DNA of 64,000 bases, taken from assembly GCF_011386835.1 (NCBI RefSeq), contig NC_088804.1:35265549-35329548 (forward strand), read 5' to 3'. The position numbers were made by a program, and so were the translations under genes. Positions 43,806 to 54,912 of the stretch are shown here, piece after piece (position 1 is the first letter of the stretch; the number at the start of each line of letters is the position of its first letter). The notes under the pieces were generated by a model. It made no database searches. It was given only the letters and a program-made list of their open reading frames with translations, and was not told the DNA's origin. This stretch comes from Chrysemys picta bellii. Lineage: Eukaryota; Chordata; Testudines; Emydidae.

Positions 43806-44015
43806 ATTTGTTGGCTCCAGAAGGATTCAGATTCAGTGGTCAGTCCAAATAAGAGATGCTTAAGTGTTTCTAATGACCGGTTTACTTCTTTATCTCAGAG
43901 ACTAACCTGTCTCAGGCAGAGAATGGGGAGACTGAGGGGCCACAACTGCCTGAGGCTCCTGCAATGTCAGGGAATTGATTAGGTGAGATCTGCTCAGAGG
44001 ATCCTAGCAGGTGAG

Positions 44016-44905
44016 CTGGGAAGGTCAGCACAGAGCTGTCCTCCCAGAGCCTGCTCGGCCCACTCCAGCCCAGAGCAACTCCTTAACCCCTTCCTGCCTG
44101 GTGCAGGGTTTGTTCCCCATCACAAAGGCAAATACAGATTTTGCCACATCACCACAGTCCATTGGAGTTACCACATGAACAGTGAGACTTATACTCTTAT
44201 CTTAACCCCAAAGCTGGCAATTAATCCTGAGCATGTGAGCAAGACACATGAGCCAGGCATCTAAGAAAGAGGATTCTCTGTTCCACCTCAGAGAATTGGT
44301 GCACCATGTCCAGTGTCCCATCTCAATCGGTGGACAATCCTTAATGCTCCAGAGGAAGGCCAAAAAAACCAACCCCCAAAATACATCTGGCCAATTGTGC
44401 CTTGGCGGGGGGGAGGAGGGGGAGAGAGAAATTCCTTCCTTCCTGATCCCTGCAGGCTGAAGCCCTGAAACAGGATATTTGATTGTTCTAACGCAGAGCT
44501 GCAAGTGTTATGAGCAGTGTGAGGGCAGCACAGAGCTTCCTGTTCTCTCCATGACCCATGAAGGGAGGGAATGAACCGGGGGATTCTCCAATTCCTTTGT
44601 CTAACTTCAGCTTCCTGCCACTGGCTTGTGTTATGCCTTTGTCTGCCAGATTTTAAAGTTGAAGGTCCTGGGTTCAAACCCAGCTCTCAGCCCATACCAG
44701 CTCAACCACAGTAGCTAAGATAAGAGAATAAGTCTCACTGTTCATGCGGTAACTCCAACGGACTGTGATGATGTGGCAAAATCTGTATTTGCCTATGATG
44801 GGGAATAAACCCGGCACCAGGCAGGAAGGGGTTAAGGAGTTGCTCTGGGCTGGAGTGGGCCAAGCAGGCTGCTCTGGGAGGACAGCACTGTGCTGACCTT
44901 CCCAG
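44016..44905. repeat. Foldback: 190-bp inverted repeats around a 510-bp spacer
   Basis: Arms at 44016-44204 and 44716-44905 are about 95% identical in inverted orientation (about 9 substitutions and two small indels by eye), starting ctgggaaggtcagcacag and ending attctcttatctta. Identity stops sharply at both ends. The spacer has unrelated repeat-like text (ccagaggaaggccaaaaaa, a G-rich run at 44405-44425, caggctgaagccctgaaaca). The frames here are secondary products of the repeat. It may be a foldback transposon or two copies of one element in opposite orientation; no TSD was seen. Confidence 0.9.
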
Positions 44906-46039
44906 GTCTCAGGCAAAGGCCAGGCTGAGGGCAGAGCCTACTCCCTTGCCTGAAAGAAAGCCCAAGTCCCCAGAGGTGAAAGGGGTTTTACCAGATTCTT
45001 CTGCTCGTGAGCCAGCAGACTTTAAGCTGGACTGCAGTGCATCTCAGGCTCCTCTGAAGGAGAGAGGTTGGCAGTCTGGCTGAGACTGACTGTGTATTCC
45101 CTTTGTCTTCATTTACTTTCCTGCTCCTCAGTTGTTTGTTTGTTCTCCTGGGACTCTGGAAGAGGAAAACATCCAGAGGGACTCATATGGAGGGCTGAGA
45201 CTCCATTCCCCATCACATTGGCCACACCCAGAGTGACAGACAACCCCCTCAACACCCCACAGCGGTGCTGTTGAAGGACCAGAACCCTGACAGCCTCTGA
45301 AGTCCTAGGTTTAAAAAACACCCTCCCTTCTGAGCTGTGAAATTCCAGCAATCCAAGCTATTTAAAGAGCGGTTTGGATACTTTTATCTGGAGGGGGGGA
45401 AAAAAGCATTTGGCAGGATGCAACGATTTAGTTTTAATTGTTTTGCATGATTTGAATGGACAACCTGATTCAGGAGAGATGCAGTTAGCAAACTACATGC
45501 TGTTAGCAGTATGTGCTTCACTATGTAATCCCTAAACTGCTTCACATGATACGTTTTAATGGTTTTTCCTCTCGCAGTAGCATTAATGGCACTTGCCCAC
45601 GTAAAACCCACGCAGAGCAGAGAGAGAGATGCGACCCCTTTCTGACCTATCACATACAGTAGATGAGAGAGATCCTGCTTTCGCTCATAAAACCAATCTC
45701 TCTCCCCTAATAGCCGACAATTTGCAGCTATCATAAAAACACCCTAACCATATTTACAAGGCAGTGAGCTTGAAGGCCTATACACCTCCATCCCTATAGC
45801 TGGATTGCTAGCAGAAGCCACTTTCACAGCAAACTACCAATAAATGCCACCGAGAAAAAATACTGATAAAAGGACAGGGGACCTCAGCAAGCTCATAGAT
45901 TTGCGTGTCACCAGCCCACATGGTATTTGAGGATGCTAAATATTTCAGACCATCCACAGGCTTCTCAATGGGAACTTTTGTAGATTATTTTTGCAATAGC
46001 CACTGAAATCTTTATGGGTTAATGGGGAATGTAATGTTT
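44906..46039. other. Unassigned interval
   Basis: A 116-codon minus frame (45384-45734) has a hydrophobic middle (LLTACSLLTASLL) but no recognised family and no supporting signals. Nothing else was identified. Confidence 0.45.
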
Positions 46040-46298
46040 CAGCCAACTCAGTACCCCACCACCTTCCTTCACAAGGCAAGCAACACAGATGACATCTTCC
46101 TTACTGTCAATAAAAATGATGTACAGCAGACTGTGGAGTTATTCAACAAACAATTTCCAAAGATCACCTTTACTACAGAGTATAAAACAGATCTAGAACT
46201 CCCTTTCTGGGATGTCAGAATTTTACAAAGCATCGAAAATACGCTCACAGCTACTTGGTATGAAAAGAATACTGCTTCAAGTAGATATACAGTGTGTT
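46040..46298 (+). pseudogene. PLE reverse-transcriptase fragment
   Basis: Within the frame 46022-46345 the segment DTDDIFLTVNKNDVQQTVEL followed by FNKQFPKITFTTEYKTDLEL and PFWDVRI matches the Penelope-type reverse-transcriptase region 'YVDDIF ... LN.QHP.I.FT.E......LPFLDV'. The catalytic YVDD box reads DTDD here, so an essential residue is altered. The homology ends where a MITE begins (46299); the last residues of the frame are MITE sequence. Its relation to the PLE copies near 2.1 and 47 kb is likely but not shown directly. Confidence 0.72.
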
Positions 46299-46593
46299 TG
46301 GCCATGTCTGCACTAGAGAGTTTACAGCTGTGCCAATGCAGCTGAGCGGCTGTAAGATCTCTCAGGTAGTCGCTCTCAGCGGACGTGAGAGTGCTCTCCC
46401 ATCAACATAATTAACCCCCCCCCCCCCACGAGTGGCGGGAGCTATGTCAGCGGGAGACGTTCTGCTGCCGACACAGCACTGTCCACCTGGGCGCTTCTGT
46501 CAGTGTAATTTCTGTCGCTCATGTGGGGGTGTTTTTTCACACCCCTGAGTGACATAAGTTATACAGACAAAAATGGTAGTATAGACGTAGCCT
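46299..46593. mobile_element. MITE inserted in PLE remnant
   Basis: Left TTGGCCATGTCTGCACTAG, right complement CTAAGGCTACGTCTATACTA. Internal blocks pair (gagtgctctcccatcaacat; gcgggagacgttctgctgcc; cacccctgagtgacataag). A C-run lies at 46416-46428. It has no coding capacity and no clear TSD. Confidence 0.75.
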
Positions 46594-46940
46594 TAGTCTC
46601 TGCCTATTCTCCTCACCATAGGAAAGTTTGCTTATTATTGGGCTGTCTACCAAAAAGAATAGTAGAGGCAATAGAAAGGGACAGAAAATTCATTTGGATG
46701 TCTACGAGATCATGAGAGGACAGTGGCGCTGACATGGCATTAGCCATCCTTGACTCCCTCTGAGCCCAAGTGAGGCCTCTTATGGGAGTACCCCAAGGAT
46801 CCACCATTGACCTTGAACTACAGACCAGGGAAGTTGCTGAACTAAATGAACCTCTCTCGAAGTAATAATTCACATTATTAAAAATGAAAAGACTGGCCCA
46901 GGAAGCAATTATGTAGGGTTCCACAAGTGGATAGAAGATT
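46594..46940. other. Unassigned interval
   Basis: It lies between the MITE and the palindromic PLE. It could be the remainder of the PLE that the MITE split, but I see no conserved motif after translation. Confidence 0.4.
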
Positions 46941-47090
46941 CTACAAAGACAGAAAGAACAGGAGTACTGGTGGCACCTTAGAGACTAACAAATTTATAAA
47001 TTTGTTAGTCTCTAAGGTGCCACCAGTACTCCTGTTCTTTTTGCGGATACAGACTAACACGGCTGCTACTCTGAAACCTACAAAGACAGA
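46941..47090 (+). mobile_element. Minimal PLE insertion with inverted terminal copy and 13-bp TSD
   Basis: The insert 46954-47077 sits between 'ctacaaagacaga' repeats (46941-46953 and 47078-47090). It consists of the last 80-odd bases of a PLE on plus, preceded by an inverted copy of part of that same end. The arms (46953-46996 and 46997-47040) form a perfect 44-bp palindrome with no loop, and the unpaired terminus is 'cggatacagactaacacgg' and cuga-end. Inverted 5' copies at truncated insertions are a known habit of Penelope-like elements. Full identity of the arms indicates a young event. Confidence 0.93.
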
Positions 47091-48028
47091 GGGCACACGA
47101 AATGTAGGGACAGTGAGCAATTACACCTTCCCCAGCCAGGCCCCCCCATCAAGCAAAGCACATAAGCATGAATCGCGATGACCTCAGTGGACTATTCACA
47201 TGTTTATAGCTAAGCACATGCTTAAGTGCATTGCAGGATTAGGGTCCAAATCCCTAAACCAGGACTCGGTATTATTTTGAATGGTAGAGACTCGCTATGG
47301 AAGAATGGAAAGTATTACAGAATTTTTTTTTACTGTGTTGGGACTGATGCAAAAGGGAAGCATTCCATAAAAGAAAGACTCGTCTACCTGATATTCCTCA
47401 ACCATCATTCCTTTTTTTCCCCAGCAGCACCTCACGTACAGTAGCTATGCTTTAAAATCCAGGGACATTATTATTCAGGAACAGGCCCTCCAGCAAAGAT
47501 GAAATGAATGTAAAATTACCAACATGGCACTGACCAAGCACAATAAATCCCGCTCTACCTGAAACAAACAACAGCATTTAGATGATTTCTCTATACTGAA
47601 ATTTGCATCTTCCTTCAAAAACAGTAGATACAAGGAAAGAAGCACAGAACAGACATCATCGGATTAAAAAAAAAAAAGAGAGAGGATGGCATGACGGATA
47701 CCTCCTGCACATCAGAATGCAGTGCTGCAGAATATACGGCAAGGAAGAAAAGGCAAATGAATGTATGTTTACGTTTTATCACTTTTGAAATACCCAGTGT
47801 GCAAATTTCCCTTTAACAGAACCCCAACGGACAAGAAATGTGCATAGAAAATGTAGGGCAAAGAAGCAATGTCTGATAAACACAAAATTTGCTGTCAAAT
47901 TATAATGTTATAATAGTTCAGCTGTTGACTTCCTTTGATATTTGCAGTTGCCAGTAAGACATTTGAAACGGCACAAGGAGGCGTAAATTCTCACTATATA
48001 AATATGTAGCTATATTGCACATATATTT

Positions 48029-48030
<2 letters not shown>
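47091..48030. other. Unassigned interval
   Basis: It has an A12 run at 47665 and no recognised gene or element. Confidence 0.5.

Positions 48031-48119
<89 letters not shown>
48031..48119 (+). repeat. Compound (GT)n(GA)n microsatellite
   Basis: About 43 bases of GT pass directly into about 45 bases of GA. The minus frame 47918-48169 is only its translation (Leu-Ser and His-Thr runs). Confidence 0.97.
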
Positions 48120-48121
<2 letters not shown>

Positions 48122-48399
48122 TTGTAACTCCAGGATAGTATTACAATGAAAACTGGAGTGAATAGGCATTTATATAGCATTTAAAGCTACCATTAAAACA
48201 TTTAAAATAATTATCGTCTTTTAACTAGAGCAACAAGGAATTACACAAGAATCCCTCTGGCATCTCTCTCTCTCTCTGTTTATTGTCCATGCTGGGTCTT
48301 ATTCTCCATTCTCCAATTACACCTGGGAACAAAATGCCCCAGCTTCACAGAAGTGTAATGACTACAAAGAGTACAGACTTGTGGCGCATCAGGCGTGCT
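48120..48399. other. Unassigned short interval with CT run
   Basis: A short (CT)n run lies at about 48264-48278; nothing else was recognised. Confidence 0.5.
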
Positions 48400-48610
48400 G
48401 GAAAGATATTCCAGTGGTTAGGGCACTAGCCTAGGACTTCAAAGACCAGGTTCAATTCCCCACTCTGCCACAGATTTCTGTGTGTTCTTGGGCAAGTCAC
48501 ATAGTCTCAGTTCCTCATCTGGAAAATATGGTTAATAGCACTTCACAGGGGTATGGTGAAGATAAAGAGCTTAAGGCACTATGACAGTAGTGGCCATATA
48601 AGTATCTAAG
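48400..48610 (+). repeat. CORE-SINE (MIR-like)
   Basis: The head 'ccagtggttagggcactagc', tcaattccccactctgccac, then 'cttgggcaagtcacatagtc', gttcctcatctggaaaatat and ggtgaagataaagagc follow the MIR layout closely, with the A-box-like tggttagggca preserved. Confidence 0.8.
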
Positions 48611-49019
48611 ATGGAAAGATATATTTTAAGGTGATCATTGGAAGACGGCAGGCTTACCTCTCAAATGTCAAGGGGAGATCACAGCATGACTCTGCAAGTA
48701 AGTTAGTACAAGGACTGTTTGAACAATTTGCATGAATAATTTGTTTCAACAAAGAGCTGAGTTTTTGACTAAATAAGAATTTTCACAGAAAACATCTGCC
48801 TTTCCTGAAAACTGAAGTTTTTGGCAGAAAACTGCTGAAAATCAGAAAAAACATAGTTTACAGCTAAAAACTTTTTCATCAGAACACTAAGTTTTCAGTT
48901 TTAAATTGTATTTTTTCTGATTTTCAACAGTTTTCTGGAACAGAACTTCACTTTTTTGCTTTTTGACAAATATTCTAAACTTTTCACTGAAAATGATAAT
49001 GATTTTTTCCCTTTCCTTC
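48611..49019. other. Unassigned interval with imperfect foldback
   Basis: Between 48790 and 48970 the text around gaaaactgctgaaaatcaga recurs in inverse as ctgattttcaacagttttct, giving a weak foldback. No gene was found. Confidence 0.5.
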
Positions 49020-49684
49020 TGTGACGGTGCACTCACCACTGGTGGCGCCTCCACCGGGACATCTTGGGGATTAGCTCTACCAGACGTTGCATCCTCCTCT
49101 GGTGGTGTCTTCACCCAGCCTGTCTTGCCCTGCAGCCCCCCTCGCTTCAGGAACTGCAGCCTTCTCTCCATAATTCAGCCAGATCATTATGTGGTTTCCC
49201 CTTCTGAGGGTTACCCAAAGGCTTCCCACACAGTCTCAGGCAGTCTTCTCTGGCACTGTTAGGGCCACTTCCAAGGGGCTGGTAGGGGAACCCAGGCCTG
49301 ACCACTACTCCAGGTTCCAGTCCAGGGACCCTATACTGCCACTGTGGTCTGCTTTCCCTCAAGCCATGTTGCTTCTTCCCTGGACTCCTTCATACAGCTT
49401 CTGGTCCCCCGCACCTTTTCTGGGTATACCAGCTCAAACTCCCTCCTCCCAGGGAATAACTATAGGCTACTCTCTATAGCCCTCACCCACACACGACTGC
49501 AGACTACTTCCCTACAGCCCCCTTCTGTTGTCTGGCCTTATAAACCCGGCCCAGCTCCTCCCGCAGCTGGACTTTATCAGCAAATTAGCCCTTCACAACC
49601 CCCTGGCTCTCTTCCAGGTGTGACCTATAAGTTAATTGGCCTAATTTAGCCCTTCAGGCCTTGTGAGAGGTGGACACCCTATCA
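49020..49684 (-). mobile_element. Solo LTR (minus strand, TATA box)
   Basis: Read on minus it starts TGATAGGGTGTCCACCTCTC at 49684 and ends GTGAGTGCACCGTCACA at 49020, with TG and CA termini. A TATA box (gggtttataaggcc) lies near 49540, about 145 bases in, as expected for a retroelement promoter. There is no internal region, second LTR or gag/pol/env coding, so it is a solo LTR. Overlapping 70-101-codon frames on both strands are incidental. Gypsy and ERV origin cannot be separated. Confidence 0.65.
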
Positions 49685-49831
49685 CTCCCAGCCCAACATT
49701 TTTTTTCTGAAAGAACTTCCCCTTCCCTCATTTTTCTGATCAACTCCTGTTAGCAGTCACACAAACAAAGCTTGTGCTGTACCCCATCCCAAACAGAATT
49801 CCCAGGAATGGCAAGAGAAGGCAATTTCAAC

Positions 49832-50062
49832 TACAGGTCTGTCGCATCTTACGCGCATTTAACATGCGCAATCTCAGCTTTATGCGGTTGGCAGAAAAAA
49901 AACCAAACAACTAAAAAGAGAAAATAACAATTTTAATATTGTACCTGTAGTGCGGGCGATTTCGCCCGCCATTGAACTCAATGTAATTTTGACTATACGC
50001 GGTTTTCGCTATATGCGCTAACTGCGGAATGGAACCCCCTCGTAAGATGAGACTTGCCTGTA
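49832..50062. mobile_element. Tc1/mariner (Tigger-like) MITE, copy 1
   Basis: TA dinucleotides bound a 227-bp core that begins CAGGTCTGTCGCATCTTACG and ends with the complement of CAGGCAAGTCTCATCTTACG. The interior contains ttttgactatacgcgg, cggttttcgctatatgcgc and atgcgcaatctcagcttta. A TA target site and CAGGT ends fit Tigger/pogo-type non-autonomous elements. A copy in the opposite orientation lies at 56521. Confidence 0.85.
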
Positions 50063-50608
50063 GTGTCATGGCAGGTGTCCATCAAGCTTTGCATCTCTTC
50101 CTTTCTTAACTAAAGAGAAAGCTGGTCTGTTATGTAATTACCCAGTCCTGATAAAAATTTGCTCCCTCCCAACCTATAATGTTTTCATTTGAAGTTCTGA
50201 CAGAATTTCCTCCTCAGGTTGACAGTTTCATCTCCCATAAGAACAGACATGTCAACTGCCTCCCTTACTGTGTAAACCCTATTTCTTATGAATAAACATG
50301 CTCCCAGGTATAAGTCCCCATAAACCTTTATTCACTTCAAAGGAAAACAAACAAATACAGAGCCCTTCGCAAAGAATTTTACAAATAATTCAATATAAAG
50401 GACTCAAAGGACTTTCATTCTCAAATAAAGACAATTTTCCATTGCCGGTATTTTATTTAATAACCACCCAACAAATTAACCTATTTTTACATAATAATAC
50501 TAAATTAGTAAATCACAATGTTACCAACAAAAACGATTAAAGTAGTTAAAAAAGTCACATTCACTTAGAGCTTTTGTTTTTAGCTAGAAGGGATGGCTTA
50601 GTAGTCTA
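50063..50608. other. Unassigned AT-rich interval
   Basis: No recognised element or gene. Confidence 0.5.
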
Positions 50609-51369
50609 ATCATAGAATCATAGGACTGGAGGGGACCTCGAGAGGTCATCTAGTCCAGTCCCCTGCACTCATGGCAGGACTAAGTATTATCTAGACCATC
50701 CCTGACAGGTGTTTGTCTAACCTGCTCTTAAAAATCCCCAATGATGGACATTCCACAACGTCACTAGGCAATTTATTCCAGTGCTTAACCACCCTGACAG
50801 TTAAGAAGTTTTTCCTAATGTCCAGCCTAAACTGCCCTTGCTGCAATTTAAGCCCATTGCTCCTTGTCCTATCCTCAAACATTGAGAACAATTTTTCTCC
50901 CTCCTCCTTGTAACAACCTTTTATGTATTTGAAAACTGTTATGTCCCCTCTCAGTCTTCTCTTCTCCAAATGAAACAAACCCAATTTTTTTCAATCTTTA
51001 CTCAGAGGTCATGTTTTCTCAACTTTTAATCATTTTTGTTGCTCTTCTCTGGATTTTCTCCAATTTGTCCACATCTTTCCTGAAATGTGGCGCCCAGAAC
51101 TGGACACAATACTCCAGTTGAGGCCTAATCAGCACAGAGTGGAGCGAAAGAATAACTTCTTGTGTCTTGCTCACAACACTCTTGCTAATACATCCCAGAA
51201 TGATGTTTGCTTTTTCTGCAACAATGTTACACTGTTGACTCATATTTAGCTTGTGATCCACTCTGACCCCCAAATCCCTTTTTGCAGTACTCCTTCCTAG
51301 GCAGTCATTTCCTATTTTGTATGGGGATGCAACTGATTGTTCCTTCCTAAGTGGAGTACTTTGCATGTG
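50609..51369 (-). pseudogene. CR1 LINE 3' fragment (minus strand)
   Basis: The minus frame 51456-51019 includes SPYKIGNDCLGRSTAKRDLG, VRVDHKLNMSQQCNIVAEKA, SVLIRPQLEYCVQFWAPHFR and KLEKIQRRATKMIK. Two stops and a frameshift at about 50985-51030 follow. The frame 50984-50691 then resumes with [40 protein letters not shown] and SRLDKHL. The 3' end has ggaggggacctcgagaggtc (plus) and a tcatagaatcatagg tail. The catalytic boxes are missing, because homology starts at about 51369. The N-terminal residues of the upstream frame before 51370 are not CR1. Confidence 0.88.
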
Positions 51370-52875
51370 TAAAGTACTGAAGTAAACAGACCTTGACGGT
51401 CCCAGGACACCTTTAATAACAGCAGCCCTTGGCCAAAATTCCACCGTTCCACCCACATTCTCTCACCAGTTGTTTGCTGCTCCCTAATTTCAGAGGCGGC
51501 TGCTATACAGAGGTACTATATTTATAAAGAGAACTGATTCTGCAATTAAGCATATGTGTAGTCCATGTCGTCTCCAATTGGACTACCCAACCCATGTGAG
51601 TGAGGGCTCACACCTTTGGGATGAGAGGAACTAAAGAAATATAATATATACCATTTTTTAGATAACCCCTCGTGCCCTGTGTGATCTGTTTCTTTACTAG
51701 AAATGGGTTGAACAAAAGAAGAACAAACAAACAACGTATAACCCTACCATCCAAACTGCACATAGCATTGTCTCATTCCTCTGACAGTACTGTGCAGAAA
51801 AGTATAACAACTCGATTGGTCCAGACTCCATACCAATAAAGTCAATGGGAGCTTTTGCCATTGAATTGAGTATAAAATGGGAATTTTAACTACATGCTAG
51901 AGAAGTTCAGCAATCTGACAAGTTAGTCATAATTTTTGAGCAGTACAGTTTTTGATTAAATAGTTTAGTTATATTTTATTCCTCCACCCAAGATACAAGG
52001 TCAGCCGTGACTTTGTGGTTTGGTTTTTCATGCAATTGTATTTTTAACTAATACCAAAAGTGCTTAGAGAAAGGGATGAGAACTTCAGGCCTGATTCAAA
52101 GCCTGCTGAAGTCAATGGGAAGATTCCCATCCAGGTCAATGGGCTTCAAATCCTTTAAAACTATAAATCTGAAATAAATAAAACAAGGAGACAAACCCCA
52201 GGTTAAGGGTACATTTGGATTCTAACTCATGTGTACACGGTGTTCAAAGCATGGTGAGCTCACCATCTGCTTATAGTGCCTCTGCACAAAAACATGGTAA
52301 TGTTTATTATTTGCCATTTATTATTCAGCTGTGATGAGCAGTAATTTCCTTCAGATATCCTTTTTTATAAACATTCAGAGTACCCTCTGATGTGCTGCAA
52401 ACAGTCTTGCATGCTAAATAAAAATATCAATATGTTATCAGGCAAAAATGTGTGTCCTTACCTATTGTGCATCAGGGTCTGAGACCCTCCAAATCAAATA
52501 AAAAAAAAAAAGAAAATCTCTTCTAGAAGAAACAAAATAATCTATATTCTGCCTGAGGGCACAGTTGAAATGTTTTGAATGCACATAGGACTCTGGTTTT
52601 TTTGGTATACACAAAAGAGGAAAAATATGATTTCTGTATATTGCATTTTTTCCTATATCCAGTACATTTTATCAAAGGTACACAACGGAGTAGCCAGTCA
52701 CAGCTCCATAGTTAAGGGTTAGCTGAGTTTTGCATTTAAAAAGGGATTCAACTTCTTTGTTATGCCCTATATTTCCACACGGAAAAAGAAGGGTTCATAT
52801 AAACTTGGACCAAAATGTATTCATCATCTAGTAGGCAGAGTTAAGGTTGTTTGGGTGCTTTAACTTGGCATTAAA
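51370..52875. other. Unassigned interval
   Basis: It contains dispersed-type motifs at 51830-51870 and 52085-52155 (gctgaagtcaatgggaagat, ggtcaatgggcttcaaatcc) and an A-run at 52500. No gene was recognised. Confidence 0.5.
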
Positions 52876-53055
52876 TCATAGAATATCAGGGTTGGAAAGG
52901 ACCTCAAGAGGTCATCTAGTCCAACCCCTTGCTCCAAGCAGGACCAATCCCCCAGACAGATTTTTGCCTGAGATCCCTAAATGGCCCCCTCAAGGATTGA
53001 AGTCACAACCCCAGGCTTAGTAGGCCAATGCTCAAACCACTGAGCTATCCCTCCA
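52876..53055 (-). repeat. tRNA-derived turtle SINE with CR1-type tail (minus)
   Basis: On minus: ggagggatagctcagtggtt (A box), ggttgtgacttcaatccttg (B box, one change), gggatctcaggcaaaaatct, then gttggactagatgacctctt and ccaaccctgatattctatga. It is the same subfamily as the 25704 copy. Confidence 0.9.
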
Positions 53056-53369
53056 TTGCCATAACTTAACATGCCTGGATTTCTTTTAAGCTATTACATT
53101 GCTGCCTGGCTCCTGCTGGCTGTAGCCAGGGCAAATCCCCAGTGCAGACCATGCCGTGTTTACCCCACTTCTGTTTATAAATACACAACAACAATATTTG
53201 CACTCATCACTTGTCACTCAGATGTCTCAAACCATTAAAGGGCCTGATCCTGAGAGGGTGCTAAACAACTCCTGTTTAGTACCCAAAAACCTCAGTTTCC
53301 ACTGAGTCAGTGGGAGCTGAGAGTAAGCAGCATTTTCCAGGCCTGGGCCTTTACAGAGTTGGGTAAAGA
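53056..53369. other. Unassigned short interval
   Basis: Nothing was recognised. Confidence 0.5.
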
Positions 53370-53512
53370 GCATTTTCTCCAGTTTATTGATGGGGAAATT
53401 GTAGATCATAATGTTTAACTTACCTAGCCAGCCAGTGACAGAGTTGGGACTAGAAACCAGGTCTCATGAGTCTCATTCTGGTGCTCTAACTACCAGAGTA
53501 CATTGCCTCCTT
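53370..53512 (-). repeat. CORE-SINE (MIR-like) head and core, minus strand
   Basis: On plus: ttgatggggaaattgtagat, agccagtgacagagttggga, ctagaaaccaggtctcatga, 'ctggtgctctaactaccaga' and cattgcctcc. This is the MIR head and core reversed. Confidence 0.72.
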
Positions 53513-54912
53513 CCAATAATTTATTTGGAAGTAATTTCCTGCGATAGCTACCTTAAGAACAGTGGTGTGGGTAGAGGAGGGAAAACAGGCCAAATAAAAA
53601 ATATGGGCAAAATAATAATCTGAAGATAATGTTCCATTTCTATTTGAGTCTAGAAAGGGCCTTATAGGCTTTAAGCAATAGTGATTATTGAATTAACAGA
53701 AATATAGTAGGCAGAAATATAATGCAATATATGAATTTCCCAGATCTAACATATTATGTGCTTAGATAGCCTTTAGGCATGTACTGTGCACACACAACAA
53801 TCTATCTGCAATTAACGTTATCACCATGAACGGTAGACTATGGTAAAGCATAGGATCAAAAACCCAAAGCAAACCAAAACAGCTTCTTTAGTCTTTCCAT
53901 CAATTTCTATTTTGAAAATGTTTGCCTCATCCTAACTATTAAGGGGGCTGGTTTGTGTTAAAATGATATATGCTGCAATAGAATGAAACAATGTGGATGC
54001 TGTCTTGTCTCTGAAAAGGAGAGAGAGCTTGCATTGATTCTGATGGTGAGCTGAGGAACAAGGTAAATGCTATGCAATAGGGGGACTCAGCTATTTGTGA
54101 CCTGGAGATGATTAATTTTGCAGAGAAGAGGGGCGGGGTTGGAATATTTTGGGGCGACTGGGACATTAGAGTCAGGACAGCTGAAGGGTTTTCACTGGCC
54201 TATTAGAAAGACATAGCAAAAGCCACAGTAAGAGACCAGCAATGTTGTTTCCCACGTTAGCTAGGCAACAATCTAATTTGTATGTTCTTTGGCTGCTAGA
54301 TGTGATTAGTTTTTTCTGGAATCAGATAATAAATGTAAATGGACTAAGAGAAAAAAAAATGGTGAGTGAGAGGCAGAAAAACTGATGAATAAAGTATGAT
54401 ACTTTCTAGATGGTTAAAGATTCCCTTTTTTGATTTGAAACGCCCCAAATTTTGGATGATCAAAAATATTTTTAAAAAAGGAAAAGAAAAAAAAGGGGAA
54501 AAAGAAAAAAAAATTGATCTCCCACCTGTAACAAGACACAATGGAGATCACCTTGTACTCTGGCAGCAGAATTGATATGATTTGCATTACCAAGGATGAC
54601 TAAATGGAGTGTTAAATTATCTGGAAAAAAAAAGATGGAAATTGATATTCATGACATCAACAAGGTTAGTAAGAAAAAAAAAAGTTGCAAATCTTAACAT
54701 GTATCCTTGTACTATACAAGCATTAATCTTACATTCTGTGGACATTACACTACTCAAAAAGGCATATTCTGCTTTTGCATGACACCTTTAGGAAATGATT
54801 TGCAATGATAGGGGCAACACTCAGATGTGATGCTGCAGCAATCAGTGTGTGCTACAAAAATATTAATTATTTCTGATAAATCCATTTTCTGGCTGCATTC
54901 AGAACACACATA
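53513..54912. other. Unassigned AT-rich interval
   Basis: A purine-rich run lies at 54475-54512. Frames lack motifs. The interval ends at the left arm of the distant inverted repeat. Confidence 0.5.

Noticed and set aside
45384..45734. 116-codon minus frame with a hydrophobic segment
   Set aside because: It has no family resemblance, no upstream promoter-like or splice signals, and a length possible by chance in AT-rich DNA.
41151..48119. CRISPR-like or satellite arrays
   Set aside because: The only regular arrays are dinucleotide tracts and C-rich minisatellites; there are no spaced identical repeats.
8652..49684. Complete endogenous retrovirus between the LTR-like repeats
   Set aside because: The three LTR-like segments (8652, 23838, 49020) differ from one another and no gag, pol or env coding lies between them, so they are unrelated solo LTRs.
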